Notes under the pieces: generated by a model
What the model saw: only the letters and a program-made list of their open reading frames with translations
Database searches by the model: none
Told to the model about the DNA's origin: nothing
Shown: positions 51,487 through 61,191 of the stretch, piece by piece
How the letters are laid out: each line of letters starts with the position of its first letter
Numbering within the stretch: position 1 is the stretch's first letter
Position numbers and translations under genes: made by a program
Assembly (NCBI GenBank): GCA_033762715.1
Contig: JANRLL010000014.1
Span: 62,001-126,000, forward strand
Direction: 5' to 3'
DNA from: JANRLL01 sp033762715
Lineage (GTDB): Bacteria > Pseudomonadota > Alphaproteobacteria > Rickettsiales > SXRF01
Length of the DNA stretch: 64,000 bases

Positions 51487-52551
51487 TCAAAACAGCTCTA
51501 TATCATCTTCGCTGTTGGCCGGAGCTGAACTATTATGCAGAAAAATATTCTGTTGATTGCCTAAGCTTTGAACGGGAATACCGCGAGCACTCGCCGCTTC
51601 ATAGATTTGCTGGCGCAGGGCAGAGAGTGTAATAGACGAGGCCAGAACCTCAACCGCTGCGGCAGGATCTGCCGGCAGAGGATTAGCGGCCGGATCTTTT
51701 TCATGTTCACGCATAGCCTTAATAAGCGCAACTATATTTGAAATAATCTGAGAGTTGCGATCCTGAAACTGTACGCTGATAGTAACCTTTCCGATTTGTG
51801 TCGAGATGTCTCGCACCGACTGCGCCGATTGCTGCATGATTTCAGATACATTAGCGTTTTGCTTCAGTAGCGAAGCCATGAGGGCTTCAAGATCTTGCCG
51901 TGCTGAAATATTGGCAGACATATCAATGCCCGCCACTTTGCCGAGGGTATCCTGACCACCGCGCAATGTCTGTGAAATCGCACTAATTTTGTTTTGCATT
52001 TCACGCGCCATACCGTCAATCTGAGAAGAGACATTTTTGACTTCACCCGCCACCACCGCAAAGCCTTTTCCCGCCTCGCCAGCACGCGCGGCTTCGATCG
52101 TAGCGTTGAGCGCCAGCATCCGTGTTTCATTATTGATTTTGTTGACTTTCTGAATAAACTTTTCAATGCCTTCCAACTGCTCAATCACGCCTTCCATAGC
52201 AAAAGCAAGGCTCATGGCATTAGCTGAAATATCAACAATTTTATCGACTGTTTCGGCAATATTGTATCCCATCATGTTAATGAATTCTTCTAGCGTGATA
52301 TGGCCATCTTTATGCTCAAGCTTGCTAAGTGTCTGAACGAGCTTATCGAGGACAGTCCCTTGTTGATTGGTCGATTGGGCGAGCGTCCGGAAACTACTGG
52401 AAAGCTCGGTGGCAGATGCCTCCACTTCACTTGCCGAATTCACCAACATTTTAGTAAGCGTTTCATAACACACGTCAATGGCTGCATGGTTAATCAACGT
52501 ATCATGGCGATGTTCTTTTTCGGTGTTTGCTACCAGTTCTAGTGAGCTCAT
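51487..52551 (-). CDS. Soluble methyl-accepting chemotaxis-type signalling protein
   Basis: 354 residues from the ATG at 52549-52551, which overlaps the cheB stop as ATGA. No membrane segment or sensor domain is evident. A helical N-terminal part (~25-120) leads to the signalling hairpin tip NKINNETRMLALNATIEAARAGEAGKGFAVVAGEVK (~145-180). After it come a coiled coil and a ~60-residue tail ending SEDDIELF. It should bind CheA/CheW as a cytoplasmic cluster. The IELF end recurs in CheD of the same operon. Alternatively it may regulate another che target, as the adaptation-site helices are short. Confidence 0.85.
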   Translation of the reverse strand: MSSLELVANTEKEHRHDTLINHAAIDVCYETLTKMLVNSASEVEASATELSSSFRTLAQSTNQQGTVLDKLVQTLSKLEHKDGHITLEEFINMMGYNIAETVDKIVDISANAMSLAFAMEGVIEQLEGIEKFIQKVNKINNETRMLALNATIEAARAGEAGKGFAVVAGEVKNVSSQIDGMAREMQNKISAISQTLRGGQDTLGKVAGIDMSANISARQDLEALMASLLKQNANVSEIMQQSAQSVRDISTQIGKVTISVQFQDRNSQIISNIVALIKAMREHEKDPAANPLPADPAAAVEVLASSITLSALRQQIYEAASARGIPVQSLGNQQNIFLHNSSAPANSEDDIELF

Positions 52552-53588
52552 ATAAAGCACCTTTCTTTAATCGTATCCGCGATAGTAACGAGAGTTTTTA
52601 CCTCCGCTACGGCACCCAGCTCATAGGCAGCACGCGGCATGCCATAGACCACGCAGCTTGCTTCATCCTGGCCGATGGTGTGCGAACCGCTACGGCGCAT
52701 TTTAAGCAGTCCTTGTGCACCATCTTTTCCCATGCCAGTAAGAATAATACCTAATACGTTTTCACCTGCGATTTCTGCCACAGAGTTAAATAACACATCA
52801 ACCGATGGCTTATGGTTGTTGACTGGCGGATTGTCGTTGATCCGACAGATAAACTGTCCACCGCTGATCGCAACCTCCATATGGTGGCCACCCGGCGCTA
52901 TAATCGTAACGCCATGCTCAAGTTTCATACGATCCACGCCTTCTATCATACGAACGGCACATAACCCAGATAGGCGGCGCGCAAAACTGGCGGTAAAGCC
53001 TGCTGGCATATGCTGGGTAATAACAATGGGCGGTGTTTCTTTGGGTAGATGGGTAAGAACTTCACTGAGAGCTTCAACCCCACCTGTGGAGGCGCCAATA
53101 GCTATAAAATCAGGAGCATCTTTGCGCAGCTTATATATTTTGGCATTGGCATCCCGCACGCGCACAGGCCGTCGCGCCTGCATCTGCGAGCCTGCGGCAA
53201 TACGTATTTTTGCGCTTAGTTCGCGTGCAAAGACTTGTAGTTCTGCTTCAGAATTCACATTTGGCTTGGCGATACATTCCACCGCGCCAATTTGCAATGC
53301 GGCAATGGCGGTATCTGTGCCTTTGCCGGTCAGGGTCGATACCATTACCACTGGCATTGGCCGCAGTGTCATAATTTTTTCCAGGAATGATAACCCATCC
53401 ATTTTAGGCATCTCAACATCCAGTGTCAGCACATCGGGGTTGAGTTTTTTAATTTTTTCGCGGGCATCAAATGGGTCTTCGGCGGTATCTAGCACCTCAA
53501 TATCAGGTTCAGCCGAGAGCAACTCACGCAGCATACCCCGAATAAGCGAAGAATCATCGACAATGAGAACCGTAATTTTTTTAACCAT
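52548..53588 (-). CDS. cheB: Chemotaxis response regulator protein-glutamate methylesterase
   Basis: 346 residues. Receiver domain ~1-125 (VLIVDDSSLIRGML, phospho-Asp in DVLTLDVEMPKMDGLSF). The methylesterase/deamidase domain ~160-345 has Ser in AIGASTGGVEAL, His in VITQHMPAGFTASFARRL and Asp in GIILTGMGKDGAQGL. It removes methyl groups from receptors when phosphorylated by CheA. It starts directly after the cheD stop. Confidence 0.97.
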   Translation of the reverse strand: MVKKITVLIVDDSSLIRGMLRELLSAEPDIEVLDTAEDPFDAREKIKKLNPDVLTLDVEMPKMDGLSFLEKIMTLRPMPVVMVSTLTGKGTDTAIAALQIGAVECIAKPNVNSEAELQVFARELSAKIRIAAGSQMQARRPVRVRDANAKIYKLRKDAPDFIAIGASTGGVEALSEVLTHLPKETPPIVITQHMPAGFTASFARRLSGLCAVRMIEGVDRMKLEHGVTIIAPGGHHMEVAISGGQFICRINDNPPVNNHKPSVDVLFNSVAEIAGENVLGIILTGMGKDGAQGLLKMRRSGSHTIGQDEASCVVYGMPRAAYELGAVAEVKTLVTIADTIKERCFI

Positions 53589-54242
53589 TTAAAACAACTC
53601 GATCTCGCCTTCCTGCGGTTTTTTGCTGATTTGTTGTTGATATTTTGCTTCTTCTTCCACGACAACAAAATCCTCCTTGCGCTTCAGTTTTCGCAGCATC
53701 ACTTTTCCAGTGACCGGATAGTAATGCAGCGAGCGCGGTTGCTCGCCTTCGAGATCTTCCGATACTATACGATACCCCTCTTCTTTTAAGAAAGACCTAA
53801 CAAAGCGGGCATTTTTTGAGCCGATACGAGCTGAATTGTTAATCACATTGCCACCGCCAAATATTTTAAATTCCAGCCGGTGTTTTTGCGCGCCGGCCTT
53901 GAGCAAGGCGTTTATCAGGCTTTCCATTGCGTTAACCCCATAACGCGCAGCGTCGCTGGCAGTGGCGTCGGAGTTTTCATCGCCAGGCAATAAAAAGTGA
54001 TTCATCCCGCCCACTCCCACCAAAGGATCGCGGATGCAGGCCGATACGCAAGAGCCGAGAATGGTCGCCAGCATTTCATCTTCGCGGTTTGATATTGCCC
54101 ATTCTCCAGCGAATATCTTGACGATATGGATGTTATAGGCGCTGTTATAAAAGCGTTTTTTACCGTGGAAATATTCTGATACCGGCAAATCATCTGGCGT
54201 ACCACGCCTATCTAGTAAGTTCAGCTTTCGTTCATCCGTCAT
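53589..54242 (-). CDS. cheD: Chemoreceptor glutamine deamidase CheD
   Basis: 217 residues. CheD core: LATILGSCVSACIRDPLVGVGGMNHFLLPG, with the catalytic Cys (~67) and His (~81), then RLEFKIFGGGNVI and NARFVRSFLKEEGY. It deamidates receptor glutamines and can bind CheC-type phosphatases. N- and C-terminal extensions exceed the ~160-residue minimum. The tail ends EGEIELF, like the soluble MCP. It is 3 bases after cheR. Confidence 0.94.
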   Translation of the reverse strand: MTDERKLNLLDRRGTPDDLPVSEYFHGKKRFYNSAYNIHIVKIFAGEWAISNREDEMLATILGSCVSACIRDPLVGVGGMNHFLLPGDENSDATASDAARYGVNAMESLINALLKAGAQKHRLEFKIFGGGNVINNSARIGSKNARFVRSFLKEEGYRIVSEDLEGEQPRSLHYYPVTGKVMLRKLKRKEDFVVVEEEAKYQQQISKKPQEGEIELF

Positions 54243-54245
54243 ACG

Positions 54246-55082
54246 CTACCTCGCATGTCGGTAAATAGTGCGACCAATCAGCTCAAATTGTGGGCAGATT
54301 TTGGTAATATTTTCCGAGTGGCCAATATAAAGAAATCCCTGAGGGCTGAGATGCTTAGCCATGCGCGCAAAGAGTTTTTCCTGCGTGGCTTTATCGAAAT
54401 AAATCACCACATTGCGGCAAAAAATAGCATCGAACATGCCCTTCATCGGCCAGTGCTCTAGCAAATTAAGATGATTAAACGCGATTAAGCGACGCAGCGC
54501 ATCTGACATCTGCATAACGTCGCCATTTTTACTGACATCAGCACGGTATTCGGCGGGAATCGAGCCATATTCATCGGCGGTGTATTCGCCTTTTTGGCCA
54601 CGCGCCAGCATGTTAGTATCAATGTCAGTCGCGAGTATCTTGGCATCCCACGCAGCGACATCTTTAAGCGTATGCTTGACAGTCATAGCAATCGAATAAG
54701 GTTCCATGCCAGATGAGCAGCCTGCCGACCAGATGCGCAGCTTGCGGGAGCCTCCTTTTATAAGAGGCTGCAGCACATAATCGCGTAAGTGCTCAAAATG
54801 ATGACCTTCGCGGAAAAAATGCGTGAGATTGGTGGTGATGGCGTTCACCAGATGCCCCATTTCTTCCTCACCTGCCGGGCCGCTGACCAGATCACAATAT
54901 TGCGCAAAACTAGTCAGTTTTAGGGCACGCAATCTACGTGTCAGGCGAGAATATACCATGTCTCGCTTCTGCGGCGGCAGCTGAATGCCTGTTTTTTTGT
55001 TAGCCAGTTCTGCAAGAAAGCGGAATTCGCGATCCGAGAATGCGAATTCCCTCTCTTCCTCTGGCACCGCTGGTTTCACCAT
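54246..55082 (-). CDS. cheR: Chemotaxis protein methyltransferase
   Basis: 278 residues. Helical N-terminal domain (~15-85, FRFLAELANKKTGIQLPPQKRDMVYSRLTRRLRAL in two parts). SAM-binding domain with ITTNLTHFFREGHHFEHL, RIWSAGCSSGMEPYSIAM, ILATDIDTNMLARGQKGEY and FDAIFCRNVVIYFDK. The usual GEEPYS reads GMEPYS here; the second Glu is kept. It methylates receptor glutamates. The receptor gene just upstream ends in GWEEF, a CheR-docking type tail. Confidence 0.95.
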   Translation of the reverse strand: MVKPAVPEEEREFAFSDREFRFLAELANKKTGIQLPPQKRDMVYSRLTRRLRALKLTSFAQYCDLVSGPAGEEEMGHLVNAITTNLTHFFREGHHFEHLRDYVLQPLIKGGSRKLRIWSAGCSSGMEPYSIAMTVKHTLKDVAAWDAKILATDIDTNMLARGQKGEYTADEYGSIPAEYRADVSKNGDVMQMSDALRRLIAFNHLNLLEHWPMKGMFDAIFCRNVVIYFDKATQEKLFARMAKHLSPQGFLYIGHSENITKICPQFELIGRTIYRHAR

Positions 55083-55100
55083 ATCTGGTGCCCCTATCGC

Positions 55101-58100
55101 TTAAAACTCTTCCCAGCCATCACCATAGCCAGCGGCACCATTACTGCCACTTGCAGCTTTTTTTGTTGGTGCCGCAGGTTTTGCCGCAGGCTTAATGTTG
55201 GGTTTTGCCGCTTGCTTCACCATCGGCTTAGCCGTTACTGCTTTGGAGCTATCTTGCGCTGCCGCTTGCCCATCATGCTCTCCTTCTTCAATGGTAAAGA
55301 AGCTCATGAGTTTTTCCAGCGCGCGCGCCTGTTCGACCATCGAGGTGGCCGCAGCGGTATTCTGCTCTACAAGCGCCGCGTTTTGCTGGGTGACTTCGTC
55401 CATCTGGGTGATGGCGGTGTTTACCTCATCGATACCGGTCGCCTGTTCCTGGCTTGCGGCCGCGATTTCAGAGACAATACCCGCTACTTGCTGTACGGAG
55501 CTGACGATATTTTTCAGCGTATCGCCCGCCTGATTGACCAGCTCAGCGCCCGATTGCACCTGTGTGGCGCTCTCATTGATAAGCGCCTTGATCTCTTTGG
55601 ATGCCGAAGCCGAGCGACCCGCGAGCGAGCGAACTTCCGATGCTACCACCGCAAAGCCCTTACCCGCATCACCCGCGCGAGCCGCTTCCACAGCGGCGTT
55701 GAGTGCGAGCAGGTTGGTCTGGAAAGCGATCTCATCGATAACACCAATAATATCGGAAATTTTCTTCGAGGATTTCTCGATACTACTCATAGCACTCACC
55801 GCTTCTTCCACTACCTTCCCACCATCACCTGCAACCTTGCTGGCTTTCGACGATAAATCATTGGCGGTTGCGGCGTTGGCCGAGTTTTGCTTCACCGTGC
55901 CAGTGATCTGCTCCATCGACGCTGCGGTTTCTTCAAGCGATGATGCTTGTTCTTCCGTGCGCTGCGACAGATCGGTGCTGCCCGCCGAGATTTCGCTTGC
56001 TGCCGAGTTCACCGATTGTGCCGATTCGATAATGTCTTTAACCATATCGCGCAGACGATCAATCGTGGAGTTCAGTGCCGCTTTAATATCGCGGAAGGTG
56101 CCTTTATAATCGCCCTTGATTTTCTGAGTGAGATTACCATCTGACAATCCGCGCAACACCTCAACCGATTCGGCGATGCCGCGCTCGTTTTCAATAATAG
56201 CAACCTTCGATGCGGTTATGTCAGAGGCGATTTTTACCACCTTTACGACCTTACCGTTTAAATCACGGATAGGCGCATAGTTGGCGTTAATCCAGATTTG
56301 GGAGCCATCTTTACGAATGCGGAGAAAATCTGCTTGTTGGTTTTCACCACGTCCCAGCGCTTCCCAGAACGCTTTATATTCAGGACTGGCTGTATAGGCT
56401 GAATCGCAGAATATGCGGTGATGTTTACCTTTGATTTCATCCAGCATATAGCCAAGCGCTTTGAGAAAATTATCATTGGCCTTGACGATTTTGCCATCGA
56501 TCTCAAACTCGATCATTGCCTGCGATTGGTTTACTGCGCCGACAATGCCTTCAGCCATGCCGTCGATCCATTCCACCATCGATCCGAGTCGCTCGCCGCC
56601 TTTGCCGAAAATAGGATTGGCAATCAGATTAAAGTTACGACCACCGACCACAATCGAAGTTTTGAAGGTGGTCGAAAGCTTGGCGAGCATTCCGCGCTGA
56701 TGAGCAGGGTTTTTGTGGAAAATATCAATATTTTTACCAATGATACCTTCTATTTTGAATTGTGGCAGATCTTTTTGAATATCCTTTTCTGCATCACTGA
56801 GGAACCTAGTCACCGCCGGATTCAGATACACAATATTTAGATTTTCATCGACGATCATCATATTGGCGCTGGCATTATGCAGCGCGAGTCTCAAGCGGGT
56901 GTTTTCCACCACATTTTGACGCACCATCTCTACCGTGCGCGCCATGTCGCCGATTTCATCACGATTCTGCGTAAATGGAATTTCAACATTATCGCCTTCG
57001 GCAATCTGGCGCATGAGGCCGTTAATGCGACCGACAGGACGAGTGATGCTGCGCACGATCATTAGCCCAAACAGGGTGATAACTGCAACGATTCCGCCGG
57101 TAACTAATAAAAAGTTATTACGGGCTTCATAAACAGATGCCATCACCTCATCCTTATTAATCTCAAATACCATGCCATAAGTGATATCCTGCCCATTAGG
57201 GTTTTTATAGACATACTGGTCATATGCACTAATGACCTGAGTACCTTCCGCGTTCGTGGCATTAAGATTGATGCCTTCTTTGCCAGCCAACGCCTCTTTG
57301 GCCTCTGTTGAATCTACTTTAAGTTTTAAAATGGTGGATTCTTTGGCAAAGCGCACGTCGTTACGCGCCAGATTATCGGCCCCGACCAAATAGACTTTGC
57401 CGGTTTCGCCTAAACTATCTGAATCCGTAAACAGCGCATTGAGTTTTTCGATGGGCATTTGGTAGATTAGCGCACCGATGCGATTGCCCGCATCATCTTC
57501 TACAGGTCGGCCAATAAAAGCGGCAGGTACGTTATTGCTAGGGGCATAGGGAGCGAAATCGACATACGACACTTGCTCGGCATCTTTTTGCGCCATAATG
57601 TTCTCAAAGAGCTTCGCCAGGCCCGAGTCTTTCCATTCGCCGTTTATCAAATTGGTAGCGAAATCCGGCTCCTTATACATAGTGTAGACCACGTTACCCG
57701 CCTTATCGACCAGGAACATGTCATAATAGCTATGCTCTTCGACGAACTCACGCAAATAGGGATGATATTTCGCATGCGCTAGGTTGTAGGCGGTGTTTTC
57801 AGGAGCAGCATCCAGAAGATGCTTTTTGCCAGTAGGGTTGGGATTATTCCCTATATACGCATTTTTAAGTACGGTCGTCTGGTTGCCCCCCATGCTGTTC
57901 CATGCTGCATCGAAATCTTTTAATGCGCCAATTATATAAGGATTATCGGCCAAGGAATGCGTATCGGAAACCACTCCTTCCATGAAACTTTCAAGCGCTT
58001 TTTCCTTGAGTTTTAAGGTGCTCTTCATTTGATCGTGCGCTTCAGCGGCGGCGCGATTACTAAGCGCGTTAATGCCCGTATACGTGACTGCTCCGCCACA

Positions 58101-58193
58101 GATCAGCGCAAAACCAGAGATAATCAGCGGTAGCTTAGCTGAAAGGCGCATCTGGGTGATGCGGGTCATAAAAGAAGATGAGGTTTCGTTGGT
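55101..58193 (-). CDS. Methyl-accepting chemotaxis protein with Cache, HAMP and PAS domains
   Basis: 1030 residues from the ATG at 58191-58193, chosen for AAGGAG upstream. First membrane helix ~20-40. Periplasmic dCache-like ligand domain ~45-355. Second helix ~360-385 and HAMP ~386-440. A PAS-like region ~445-550 and a PAS domain ~560-670 (IEFEIDGKIVKANDNFLKALGY ... FLRIRKDGSQIWINANYAPI). A second HAMP-like segment follows, then the signalling domain with EIAFQTNLLALNAAVEAARAGDAGKGFAVVASEVR (~830-865). The Ala/Lys/Pro tail ends GDGWEEF, matching the W-x-x-F pentapeptide that tethers CheR. Confidence 0.95.
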   Translation of the reverse strand, partial: TNETSSSFMTRITQMRLSAKLPLIISGFALICGGAVTYTGINALSNRAAAEAHDQMKSTLKLKEKALESFMEGVVSDTHSLADNPYIIGALKDFDAAWNSMGGNQTTVLKNAYIGNNPNPTGKKHLLDAAPENTAYNLAHAKYHPYLREFVEEHSYYDMFLVDKAGNVVYTMYKEPDFATNLINGEWKDSGLAKLFENIMAQKDAEQVSYVDFAPYAPSNNVPAAFIGRPVEDDAGNRIGALIYQMPIEKLNALFTDSDSLGETGKVYLVGADNLARNDVRFAKESTILKLKVDSTEAKEALAGKEGINLNATNAEGTQVISAYDQYVYKNPNGQDITYGMVFEINKDEVMASVYEARNNFLLVTGGIVAVITLFGLMIVRSITRPVGRINGLMRQIAEGDNVEIPFTQNRDEIGDMARTVEMVRQNVVENTRLRLALHNASANMMIVDENLNIVYLNPAVTRFLSDAEKDIQKDLPQFKIEGIIGKNIDIFHKNPAHQRGMLAKLSTTFKTSIVVGGRNFNLIANPIFGKGGERLGSMVEWIDGMAEGIVGAVNQSQAMIEFEIDGKIVKANDNFLKALGYMLDEIKGKHHRIFCDSAYTASPEYKAFWEALGRGENQQADFLRIRKDGSQIWINANYAPIRDLNGKVVKVVKIASDITASKVAIIENERGIAESVEVLRGLSDGNLTQKIKGDYKGTFRDIKAALNSTIDRLRDMVKDIIESAQSVNSAASEISAGSTDLSQRTEEQASSLEETAASMEQITGTVKQNSANAATANDLSSKASKVAGDGGKVVEEAVSAMSSIEKSSKKISDIIGVIDEIAFQTNLLALNAAVEAARAGDAGKGFAVVASEVRSLAGRSASASKEIKALINESATQVQSGAELVNQAGDTLKNIVSSVQQVAGIVSEIAAASQEQATGIDEVNTAITQMDEVTQQNAALVEQNTAAATSMVEQARALEKLMSFFTIEEGEHDGQAAAQDSSKAVTAKPMVKQAAKPNIKPAAKPAAPTKKAASGSNGAAGYGDGWEEF

Positions 58194-58219
58194 CATGTGC
58201 AGCTCCTTACATGGGTAAA

Positions 58220-58741
58220 TCAATGATGGATTTCACTTTCAGACACATCGAGGTGATCCATCGATTTGCCTAGCAGTTTTTCAATATCAAGTATGACAAC
58301 CATGCGCTGCTCCACGGCGATAAGGCCGGTGACATAACGCTGGTCAACAGTAGTTTCAACTTCCGGTGCGGGTTTCACTTCGTTGCTGCCAACGGTCAGA
58401 ATATCCGACACGGTATCGGCCAATATGCTGACCGTACGATCGCCAGCCGCAAGCACAATGGTCACATGTTTAGGTGTCGCATTGGTAAGTTCACCCGTAA
58501 AACGGGCGCGAAGGTCAAAAATAGGAATAATCAGCCCGCGCAGATTCATCACCCCCCGCATATAATCGGGCGTGTTGGGCAGACGCGTGGTATCGGTCCA
58601 GCCTTTGATTTCACGCACCGTCATAATATCAACCCCATATTCTTCTTCACCCACCGTGAAGGTAAGAAATTGCTGAGTGGTGCCCCCAACAGAAATAGCA
58701 GCTCTTGCTGCATCCCGACTTTGATCAAATACATCACTCAT
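58220..58741 (-). CDS. cheW: Chemotaxis adaptor protein CheW
   Basis: 173 residues. QQFLTFTVGEEEYGVDIMTVREIKGW, TRLPNTPDYMRGVMNLRGLIIPIFDLR and VTGLIAVEQRMVVILDIEKLL give the CheW double-barrel signature. It couples receptors to CheA. Encoded between cheA (19 bases upstream) and the receptor gene. Confidence 0.96.
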   Translation of the reverse strand: MSDVFDQSRDAARAAISVGGTTQQFLTFTVGEEEYGVDIMTVREIKGWTDTTRLPNTPDYMRGVMNLRGLIIPIFDLRARFTGELTNATPKHVTIVLAAGDRTVSILADTVSDILTVGSNEVKPAPEVETTVDQRYVTGLIAVEQRMVVILDIEKLLGKSMDHLDVSESEIHH

Positions 58742-58760
58742 ATATCCCCTGCTCCTTTAG

Positions 58761-60788
58761 TTACGCGGCATTGGCTTTACGCTGAGGCGAATACAGCATT
58801 TGCCCAAGCTCTTTTAATTGGCTGATCTCCAAAATAAGCGACACACGCCCGTCGCCCAGAATCGTTGCGCCAGAAATTCCTCTGATCGGATCAGAGTTGG
58901 CTTCCAGACTCTTAATCACCACCTGCTGCTGGCCGATCAGCTCATCGACCAGCACACCCAGCTTATCGCGCCCCGCCTCCACCAATACAACCAGCGCTTT
59001 GCTGGGATCGCGCTCGGCGTTTTTAATCGTGAATATTTGATGCAGATAGACGATGGGGATAAACTCGCCGCGCACATTTATCACGTCGCTAGTACCTTCG
59101 ACATGGCGCACTTCATCTTTTTTAGGACGCAGGGTTTCGATAATGCTGGTGATAGGAATAATATAGTTCTCAGCACCGACGCGCACGATCATGCCATCCA
59201 AAATAGCAAGTGTCAGCGGCAGCGATACGGTAAAGACCGAACCCTTACCAGGATTGGTCTTCACACTGACCGTTCCTTCGAGGGCTTCGATATTTCTGCG
59301 CACCACATCCATGCCCACACCACGGCCCGATACATTGGTCACAATTTCAGCAGTCGAAAATCCCGCCATGAAAATAATATTATCGATTTCTTCATTGCTA
59401 GGGGTGACATCCTCTGGCACCAGACCTTTTTCACGCGCTTTTGCCAGCACACGCTCACGGTTAATGCCCGCGCCGTCATCACGAATTTCAATGACGATAC
59501 GCCCGCCTTGGTGGGTGGCAGAGAGCACAATCGTTCCCTGAGCGGCTTTTCCAGCGGCGAGCCGCTTTTCTGGTTTTTCGATGCCATGATCAACAGAATT
59601 TCTAATCATATGCGTCAGCGGATCGCCGAGCTGCTCAATCACGGTTTTATCGACCTCGGTATTCTCACCCTCTGTCAACAACACAATGTCCTTGCTCAAC
59701 TGAGCCGACAGATCGCGCACAATTCGCGGCATGCGCGAGAAAATTGATTTCACCGGTTGCATGCGCACGCTCATCACAGCTTCTTGCAGCTCACGCGTAT
59801 GTTGTGACAATTCATCCACACCGCGTAGTAATGCTTCGAATTTTTCTGGCGGTAGATCGCGCACCTGCGCCTTAATCATGGCTTCGGTAATCACCAATTC
59901 ACCGACCATATTTACCAACTTATCAACTTTTTCAATATCCACGCGAATGGTGGTAGCAGCAGACGCATCACTAGAACGGCGGTTAAACGGCACTTCCGCT
60001 TCACGCGCTTTTTCAACAATTAACGGCTTTTTCTGTTGCTCGATTACAGAAGATGCTGATTCCGACGCCGCCTCTGTCCGTGAGATCGTAAGATCGCACT
60101 GGCCCTCAACAAACTCAAATACTTCACGGATGGTCGATTCAGGTTTATCAGTCGTAAGGCTGATGGACCAGCCCATGAAGCACTGCGCAGGATCTAACTG
60201 TTCAAGGGGCGGCACACGATGTATAAACGCTGTGACTTTTGCTTGCCCCAAGGAACACAGTTCGCGCAGCACCAACAAAGGATCATTACCACTTGCAAAC
60301 ATGGTTTCATGCGCGGCAAAATTGATCTGCCAATCCGCAGGCGCATTTACTGAAGCTGCCTGCTGAGGTGCATTATTTACCGGCGCGGCAACTGAACCCG
60401 CTTCATCACTGGCCAATACCTGCAGCGTAATTTTTAATTCTGCGCCCAGATCAGCCGGGGGCAAAGCACCCGCCTTTGCTGCAGCCACCATTTGCATAAC
60501 AACATCGACCGATTTGAGCAGCGCATCGACAGCCCCACGCGATACCGGCACCTTGCCTTCACGCATGGAATCAAGCAGCGCTTCAAGCACATGCGTAAAA
60601 TGAGTAATGTAATCCAATCCAAACGCGCCAGAGCCCCCTTTAATAGAATGAGCGCAGCGGAAAATAGCATTGAGCGTTTCTTTGTTCGCGGTTTCTGGCG
60701 TCAGCTCAACCAACAGGCCTTCCATTTCAACGAGAAGCTCATCGCACTCGGTGAGGAATCCGGCCTTAAATTGATCTAATGACACCAT
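58761..60788 (-). CDS. cheA: Chemotaxis histidine kinase CheA
   Basis: 675 residues. The P1 Hpt domain carries the phosphorylated His in RCAHSIKGGSGAFGL (~48). A CheY/CheB-docking P2-like domain lies at ~155-240. P3 dimerisation follows (IDKVDKLVNMVGELVI-type, here VDIEKVDKLVNMVGELVITEAM). The P4 kinase has HMIRNSVDHGIEKPEKR, IRDDGAGINRERV and MAGFSTAEIVTNVSGRGVGMDVV. The P5 CheW-like domain is C-terminal (~535-670). It is 26 bases downstream of cheY. Confidence 0.97.
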   Translation of the reverse strand: MVSLDQFKAGFLTECDELLVEMEGLLVELTPETANKETLNAIFRCAHSIKGGSGAFGLDYITHFTHVLEALLDSMREGKVPVSRGAVDALLKSVDVVMQMVAAAKAGALPPADLGAELKITLQVLASDEAGSVAAPVNNAPQQAASVNAPADWQINFAAHETMFASGNDPLLVLRELCSLGQAKVTAFIHRVPPLEQLDPAQCFMGWSISLTTDKPESTIREVFEFVEGQCDLTISRTEAASESASSVIEQQKKPLIVEKAREAEVPFNRRSSDASAATTIRVDIEKVDKLVNMVGELVITEAMIKAQVRDLPPEKFEALLRGVDELSQHTRELQEAVMSVRMQPVKSIFSRMPRIVRDLSAQLSKDIVLLTEGENTEVDKTVIEQLGDPLTHMIRNSVDHGIEKPEKRLAAGKAAQGTIVLSATHQGGRIVIEIRDDGAGINRERVLAKAREKGLVPEDVTPSNEEIDNIIFMAGFSTAEIVTNVSGRGVGMDVVRRNIEALEGTVSVKTNPGKGSVFTVSLPLTLAILDGMIVRVGAENYIIPITSIIETLRPKKDEVRHVEGTSDVINVRGEFIPIVYLHQIFTIKNAERDPSKALVVLVEAGRDKLGVLVDELIGQQQVVIKSLEANSDPIRGISGATILGDGRVSLILEISQLKELGQMLYSPQRKANAA

Positions 60789-60814
60789 AAGCTACTTGCT
60801 TTCAATGAAGACGG

Positions 60815-61180
60815 TTAGGGACAGACTTTTTTAACGACTTCCACCAGCTTCTGGGGGTTAAACGGCTTAACGATCCAGCCTGTTGCGCCGGCGCTTTTAC
60901 CTTCTTGTTTTTTCGTATCATCACCCTCGGTCGTGAGCATCAGAATAGGCACAAATTTATGCTTGCTGTCAGCGCGCACGGCGCGAATCAAATCAAAGCC
61001 GTTCATATTGGGCATGTTAAGATCGGTGATAATCGCATCGACACTATTGCCCGAGAGCACGGATAATGCAGCCTTGCCATCTTCGGCCTCCAACGTGTTA
61101 TATCCAGCATCTTTCAGCGTGAACGTAACCATGTCCCGCATGGTCTTGGAATCGTCAACAGCGAGAATGGTTTTGGCTAT
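60815..61180 (-). CDS. cheY: Chemotaxis response regulator CheY with an ATA start codon
   Basis: 121 residues if read from the ATA at 61178-61180. The receiver is complete: acid pair D9-D10 in TILAVDDSKTMRDM, phospho-Asp D53 in IITDLNMPNMNG, LMLTTEGDD and Lys in GATGWIVKPF. In this frame the codons between the upstream stop and the first ATG (61139-61141) include no ATG, GTG, TTG or CTG. Starting at that ATG would remove the first strand and both acid residues. AAGGAG (61188-61193) lies 7 bases before the ATA, the normal spacing, and the N-terminus then reads (M)AKTILAVDDS as in relatives. So AUA initiation, a recent ATG-to-ATA mutation or a base error must be assumed. Confidence 0.9.
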   Translation of the reverse strand: MAKTILAVDDSKTMRDMVTFTLKDAGYNTLEAEDGKAALSVLSGNSVDAIITDLNMPNMNGFDLIRAVRADSKHKFVPILMLTTEGDDTKKQEGKSAGATGWIVKPFNPQKLVEVVKKVCP

Positions 61181-61191
61181 GTAGTTACTCC

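Noticed and set aside
52675..53592. 305-codon open frame antisense to cheB
   Set aside because: Same reasoning: full overlap with a secure gene, biased Ser/Thr/Arg composition and no homology-like motifs.
58818..59747. 309-codon open frame antisense to cheA
   Set aside because: It mirrors the codon-position bias of cheA, has no ribosome-binding site and no recognisable protein features. It is a shadow of the real gene.
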